This document shows, piece after piece, positions 60,220-64,000 of a DNA stretch of 64,000 nucleotides. Position numbers and translations under genes: made by a program. The notes beneath the pieces are model-generated. The model saw nothing but the letters and a program-made list of their open reading frames with translations, made no database searches and had not been told where the DNA came from. This DNA is from Cryptosporangium phraense (GTDB lineage Bacteria; Actinomycetota; Actinomycetes; Mycobacteriales; Cryptosporangiaceae): the NCBI RefSeq assembly GCF_006912135.1, contig NZ_VIRS01000010.1:62001-126000 (forward strand), in the 5' to 3' direction. Each line of letters begins with the position of its first letter. Position 1 is the first letter of the stretch.

Positions 60220-61796
60220 CCGACCTCCACCACTCCCGGTAGCCGCGCCTCGAACACCGCGCCGCAGTCCAGTCCCGACGCCCGGGCCAGCGTGACGTCC
60301 CCGCCGTGCCGCCGGGCCGCCCGCCGGGCCAGCACCAGCCCGAGGCCGTGCGGCCGGTCCCGATCCGCGCCCGCCGTCGTGTACCCGTCCTCGAAGACAC
60401 GCTCCCCGGTGTCGCCGGGGACGCCGTCGCCACTGTCGACGGTCACCATCCGTAGCGTGTCCCGCTCCGACACGACGGTCAGCTCCACCCAGCCCGGCTG
60501 CCGCCGGCCCAGCCGGGCCGCCCGCACCGCGTTGTCGGTCAGGTTCCCGAGCACGGTGATGACGTCCAGCGGCGCGTGCACCCGGGCCGGCAGGTACGTC
60601 TCCTCCGAGAGCCGCAGTACGACGCCGGCCTCGGCGGCGACGACGGTCTTGGCCGACAGGACCCCACGCAGGTAGGGGTCCCGGATCGGGCCGTCGGAGC
60701 CGGTGTCGCCGGCCAACTCGCCCAGGTACGTCCGGGCCTCGTCGTGCTCGCCGATGTGCAGCAGCCCGGCCAGCGTGTGCAGCCGGTTCGTGTGCTCGTG
60801 GGCCTGGGCCCGCAGGGCGTCCGAGAGCGTCCGGACCATGTCGAGCTCGCGGGCCAGAGCGTCGGCCTCGGTGCGGTCACGCAGGGTCAGGACCCGGCCG
60901 AGGTCCCGGCTGCCGTGCCGCACCGGCCCGGCCGTGACGACCAGCAGCCGTTCGCCCGCGACCACGAGTGCTCCGCGGGCGTCCGTCCCGCTCAGGAGCG
61001 TCCGCATGCGTGGGGGAAGGGACGCGGCCGACAGCGGGGTGCCGGGCGCGATCGGGCCGCCGAGCAGGTCGGCCGCCGTGCCGTTGCAGACCGTGATGCG
61101 GTCGGCGCGGTCGACCGCGAGGACGCCCTCGGCGATGCCGTGCATCACCGCCTCCCGCTCCCGGAGGAGGTCGGCCAGGTCGGTGGGTTCCAGGCCGAGG
61201 GTCTGGCGGCGCAGCCGCTGCGCGAGGGCGACGGTGCCGAGGATGCCGGCCAGCAGCGCGACCCCGGTGACGATCCCCGCCGTCCGGAACAGCACGGCGG
61301 TCGCCCGCGTCACCTCGGTCAGGGCGATGCCGACGCTCACCTCGCCGACGATCGTGCCGCCGGGCTCGGAGTAGAGCGGGACCTTGCCCCGGGCCGAGAG
61401 CCCCAGCGTGCCGCGCTCGACGTTCACGACCTCGCGTCCGGACAGCGGCCCGCTCGGATCGGTGCTGACCCGCTCGCCGATGCGCTCCGGGTCGGTGTGC
61501 GAGTAGCGGATCCCACGGTCGTCGGTGATGACGACGAACAGCGCGCCGGTGCGGGTGCGGACGTCGTCGGCGAGCGCCTGGACGCGGGTCGGGTCGTGCG
61601 CCGCCACGTGGGCCGCGATCGACGGATCGGACGCCACCGACTGGGCGATCGCTAGCGCCCGGGCCTCGTACTGGTGCTCGAGCGTCCGTCGTAACAGGAC
61701 CGCGACCAGCGCCGAGCCGGCCCCGACCACCAGCAGCAGAATCGCGACCTGGAGCAGCAGCACCTGAGTTGCGAAGCGTGGGACTCGCCTCACCAT
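60216..61796 (-). CDS. CitA/DcuS-type sensor histidine kinase
   Basis: A 526-residue kinase: membrane helix (about 11-33), an extracytoplasmic PASC/Cache-like sensor (36-165; RVQALADDVRTRTGALFVVITDDRGIRYSH), second helix (about 168-190), a cytoplasmic PAS domain (210-310) and a DHp/ATPase region with HEHTNRLHTLAGLL as the H box (phospho-acceptor His in the AQAHEHTN segment) and GDGVPGD and GLGLVLARRAAR as G boxes. DcuS/CitA relatives sense C4-dicarboxylates or citrate. ATG divergent from the ABC importer, 133 bp apart. Confidence 0.9.
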   Translation of the reverse strand: MVRRVPRFATQVLLLQVAILLLVVGAGSALVAVLLRRTLEHQYEARALAIAQSVASDPSIAAHVAAHDPTRVQALADDVRTRTGALFVVITDDRGIRYSHTDPERIGERVSTDPSGPLSGREVVNVERGTLGLSARGKVPLYSEPGGTIVGEVSVGIALTEVTRATAVLFRTAGIVTGVALLAGILGTVALAQRLRRQTLGLEPTDLADLLREREAVMHGIAEGVLAVDRADRITVCNGTAADLLGGPIAPGTPLSAASLPPRMRTLLSGTDARGALVVAGERLLVVTAGPVRHGSRDLGRVLTLRDRTEADALARELDMVRTLSDALRAQAHEHTNRLHTLAGLLHIGEHDEARTYLGELAGDTGSDGPIRDPYLRGVLSAKTVVAAEAGVVLRLSEETYLPARVHAPLDVITVLGNLTDNAVRAARLGRRQPGWVELTVVSERDTLRMVTVDSGDGVPGDTGERVFEDGYTTAGADRDRPHGLGLVLARRAARRHGGDVTLARASGLDCGAVFEARLPGVVEVG

Positions 61797-61929
61797 GCCG
61801 GAACCTTACGGCCGCCGGGCCCGCGCCGGGCCCGTGAGCAGAACGCGCAGAACGCGACTTGTGCGCCGTTGGCCGCGCAACGCGCACAAGGATGTTCACG
61901 CGCCGGAAACATCTTTACGGTCCCGGCCC

Positions 61930-62745
61930 ATGACCCAGCTCACAGAGCCAGTGATTGCGCTACGGGCCGCCACGAAAGTCTTTACGAATCGGGACGGCGA
62001 GAGGCACACCGCGATCCGGGACGTCACGTTCGACGTCCACGCGGGGGAGTTCGTCAGCGTCGTCGGCCCGACCGGGTGCGGGAAGTCGACGACGCTCGGG
62101 CTGATCTCCGGGCTCGCTCCGGCGACGTCCGGGACCGTCGAAGTGGCCGGGGCTCCGGTGCGGGAGATCCCGTCCGGGCTCGGGTACATGTTCCAGCAGG
62201 ACGCCGTGCTGCCCTGGCGGACCGTGCTCGACAACGTGGCGGCCGGGCCGCGGTACCGGGGTGCGTCGCGGGCTTCGGCCCGGTCGGCGGCGGGCGAGTG
62301 GGTGGCCAAGGTCGGGCTGGCCGGTTTCGAGAAGTACTACCCGCACCAGTTGTCGGGCGGGATGCGCAAGCGGGTCGCGCTGGCCCAGACGCTGGTGAAC
62401 GAGCCCGGGATCCTGCTGATGGACGAGCCGTTCGGGGCGCTCGACGTCCAGACCCGGGAGCACATGCAGGACCTGCTGCTCTCGCTGTGGGCCGAGAACC
62501 GGGCCGCGGTGGTGTTCGTGACCCACGACCTGACCGAGGCGATCGCGCTGGCCGATCGGGTAGTCGTGATGACGGCCGGGCCGGCGACGGTGAAGGACGT
62601 CGTGCCGGTGGGGCTGGAGCGGCCGCGGACGGTCGAAGAGATCCGGCTCGAGGAGTCGTTCCTCGAGGTGTACCGCCGGGTGTGGGACTCGCTGCGTGAA
62701 GAGGTCGAGATCACCCGGGCGAGGGGAGCGGCTCGTGTCGCCTGA
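61930..62745 (+). CDS. NitT/TauT-type ABC transporter ATP-binding protein
   Basis: A 271-residue ATPase with Walker A GPTGCGKST, Q-loop MFQQDAVLPWRTV, signature LSGGMRKRVALAQ, Walker B ILLMDEPFGALD and H-loop VTHD. This composition is typical of the SsuB/TauB/NrtD importer class for organic sulfonates, nitrate, aromatic acids or pyrimidine precursors. Overlaps the permease start by 11 bp. The start lacks a strong ribosome site. Confidence 0.92.
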   Translation: MTQLTEPVIALRAATKVFTNRDGERHTAIRDVTFDVHAGEFVSVVGPTGCGKSTTLGLISGLAPATSGTVEVAGAPVREIPSGLGYMFQQDAVLPWRTVLDNVAAGPRYRGASRASARSAAGEWVAKVGLAGFEKYYPHQLSGGMRKRVALAQTLVNEPGILLMDEPFGALDVQTREHMQDLLLSLWAENRAAVVFVTHDLTEAIALADRVVVMTAGPATVKDVVPVGLERPRTVEEIRLEESFLEVYRRVWDSLREEVEITRARGAARVA

Positions 62746-63685
62746 GACGAGTGCGTCGGCCGGTGCTCCCTCGCCGGCGAAGGCTTCCTCGGCCGGTGCC
62801 TCCTCGGCGGCGGGCGCTTCCTCGGGGGCGCCGGACGCCGCCACCGGTGCGGGTCCCGCGTCCGCCACCGGGGCGGTGCCCGGGGCCGCGCGGCGGCGGC
62901 ACGCCGTGCGGGTCTGGGGGACGCGCGCCGGGCTGATCGCCGCCTGGCTGCTGAGCTGGGAGCTGTCGGCCCGGTACCTGATCGATCCGTTCTACTACTC
63001 GCAGCCCTCGGCGATCTGGCGCCGGCTGGTCGAGTGGTTCACCGACGGGACCGCGTTCGGCTCGATCTGGCTGCAGATCTGGGTCACGCTCCAGGAGTCG
63101 GTGGCCGGGTTCGTGATCGGCGCGGTCGCCGGTGTCGTGCTCGGCGTCCTGCTCGGACGGAGCCGGTTCCTGGCCGAGGTCTGCGCGCCGTTCATCAAGG
63201 CGGCCAACGCGATCCCCCGGATCGTGCTCGCGTCGCTGTTCGTGATCTGGTTCGGGCTCGGGCTCTCGTCCAAGGTCGCGACCGCGGTCGTGCTGGTGTT
63301 CTTCGCGGTGTTCTTCAACGCGTTCCAGGGCGCCCGCGAGGTCGACAGGACGCTGGTCGACAACGCCCGGATCCTCGGCGCGTCCCCGCGGGCGGTGCTG
63401 CTCACGATCGTGCTGCCGTCCGCGACCTCGTGGATCCTCGCGTCGCTGCACGTCGCGTTCGGGTTCGCGCTGATCGGCGCGGTGGTCGGCGAGTACACCG
63501 GCGCCGACAAGGGCCTCGGCCTGCTGATCAACAACGCCCAGGGCACGTTCGACGCCGCCGGCATCTACGCCGGAATGGTCGTCATCACGGTGATCGCGCT
63601 GCTCGCCGAGTGGCTGCTCACCCGGTTGGAGAGCCGGCTGCTGGCCTGGCGTCCGCCGTCCACCAACGTCGAAACGATCGCGTGA
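62735..63685 (+). CDS. NitT/TauT-type ABC transporter permease
   Basis: A 316-residue permease. The first 55 residues are an Ala/Ser/Pro/Gly-rich low-complexity segment (SASAGAPSPAKASSAGA...), then six membrane helices with the EAA loop around DRTLVDNARILGASPRAVLLTIVLPS. GTG at 62735 follows GGGGAG by 6 nt. Pairs with the preceding ATPase and the following lipoprotein. The long disordered cytoplasmic start is unusual for TauC/SsuC-like permeases. Confidence 0.9.
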   Translation: MSPETSASAGAPSPAKASSAGASSAAGASSGAPDAATGAGPASATGAVPGAARRRHAVRVWGTRAGLIAAWLLSWELSARYLIDPFYYSQPSAIWRRLVEWFTDGTAFGSIWLQIWVTLQESVAGFVIGAVAGVVLGVLLGRSRFLAEVCAPFIKAANAIPRIVLASLFVIWFGLGLSSKVATAVVLVFFAVFFNAFQGAREVDRTLVDNARILGASPRAVLLTIVLPSATSWILASLHVAFGFALIGAVVGEYTGADKGLGLLINNAQGTFDAAGIYAGMVVITVIALLAEWLLTRLESRLLAWRPPSTNVETIA

Positions 63686-63696
63686 GGGAGCTCGGG

Positions 63697-64000
63697 ATGC
63701 GTCGAATCATGGCAGTGGCACTGGTGGCGGTCTGCGCGCTGGCCGGGTGCCGGGACTCCCGGGGCGACACCGGTGAATCCGGAGGCCAGGAGCAGGTCAC
63801 GATCATGGTGGGCGGGATAGACAAGGTGATCTACCTGCCGGCCAAGCTCACCGAGTCGCTCGGCTACTTCTCCGACGAGAAGATCGCGGTGAAACTGCTG
63901 ACCGAACCGGCCGGGGCCCAGGCCGAGAACGTGCTGATCGCCGGCGACGTGCAGGGCGTCGTCGGGTTCTACGACCACACGGTGGACCTGCAGACCAAGG
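63697..64000 (+). CDS. ABC importer substrate-binding lipoprotein, 3' end outside window
   Basis: The first 101 residues are visible. A lipoprotein signal (MRRIMAVALVAVCALAGC; lipobox LAGC, Cys18) leads into an NMT1/THI5-like domain: VTIMVGGIDKVIYLPAKLTESLGYFSDEKIAVKLLTEPAGAQAENVLIAGDVQGVVGFYDHTVD. This family captures pyrimidine precursors, riboflavin precursors, sulfonates or carboxylates. GAGGGAG lies 7 nt before the ATG. Third gene of the importer operon. Confidence 0.85.
   Translation, partial: MRRIMAVALVAVCALAGCRDSRGDTGESGGQEQVTIMVGGIDKVIYLPAKLTESLGYFSDEKIAVKLLTEPAGAQAENVLIAGDVQGVVGFYDHTVDLQTK

Overview
The window is very GC-rich, dense with short or overlapping gene junctions, uses many GTG starts, and contains at least a dozen start codons placed 6-8 nt after a TANNNT hexamer (leaderless transcripts). 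Together with a LysX-type fused lysyltransferase/lysyl-tRNA synthetase, a mycofactocin-coupled type SDR, DUF-type actinobacterial small proteins and PucR/MarR/TetR/HxlR regulators everywhere, this points to a soil-type actinomycete chromosome (Actinomycetota; genus not resolvable from the sequence alone). There is no phage, plasmid or CRISPR signal. The only mobile element is a 162-bp non-coding MITE-like element.

Layout. 0-6 kb: the end of an aromatic FAD monooxygenase, a quinone oxidoreductase-like MDR, a PucR-type regulator, a VOC protein and a carboxylesterase. 5.3-7.0 kb: a small winged-helix regulator with a membrane partner and a GAAAGTACTTTC operator, then two small membrane proteins. 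7.05-14.95 kb: a one-strand form II (AYRGAGR) carbon-monoxide-dehydrogenase-like molybdenum hydroxylase cluster: MoxR ATPase, CoxE, a GAF/winged-helix activator, CoxS, CoxL, CoxM, CoxG. Two promoters in it carry the same twin CCAAC-N6-CCAAC-N11-TANNNT architecture. 15-17.6 kb: an N-terminally truncated LacI sensor domain, an MFS exporter, a rhodanese and a small membrane protein.

17.7-28.0 kb is a complete selenocysteine block: selB, selA, tRNA-Sec (UCA), an F420-reductase-like protein, selD, and a three-gene formate dehydrogenase operon. Its catalytic subunit has an in-frame UGA (Sec190) followed at 11 nt by a 7-bp hairpin with a GGTCT loop, the bacterial SECIS signature. The selenoprotein and all dedicated selenocysteine factors therefore sit side by side.

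28-46 kb is a patchwork of metabolic genes with local regulators: SDR/TetR, an MCP, a mycofactocin-type SDR, SMP-30 lactonase, a TetR remnant, a pterin dehydratase-VOC fusion, an ankyrin protein, an S66 peptidase, a divergent HxlR/NAD-binding pair with overlapping -10 elements, a MarR/Usp/MFS locus, a two-gene inositol-type stub (iolC plus a Cgl0159-type barrel) behind a large GntR-style inverted repeat, and a TetR/SRPBCC/DUF3237 locus with two operators.

45.8-64 kb: a MerR/serine hydrolase operon, thioesterase, TrmH-type methyltransferase, broken threonine aldolase, the MITE inserted at the stop codon of a GGDEF cyclase, SpoIID and GDSL secreted enzymes, lysX, a rearrangement junction joining a broken LysR to a CTP-synthase-like C-terminal fragment, small DUF proteins, a secreted three-repeat lectin, a CitA/CitB-type two-component system, and the start of a divergently placed NitT/TauT-type ABC importer running off the right edge.
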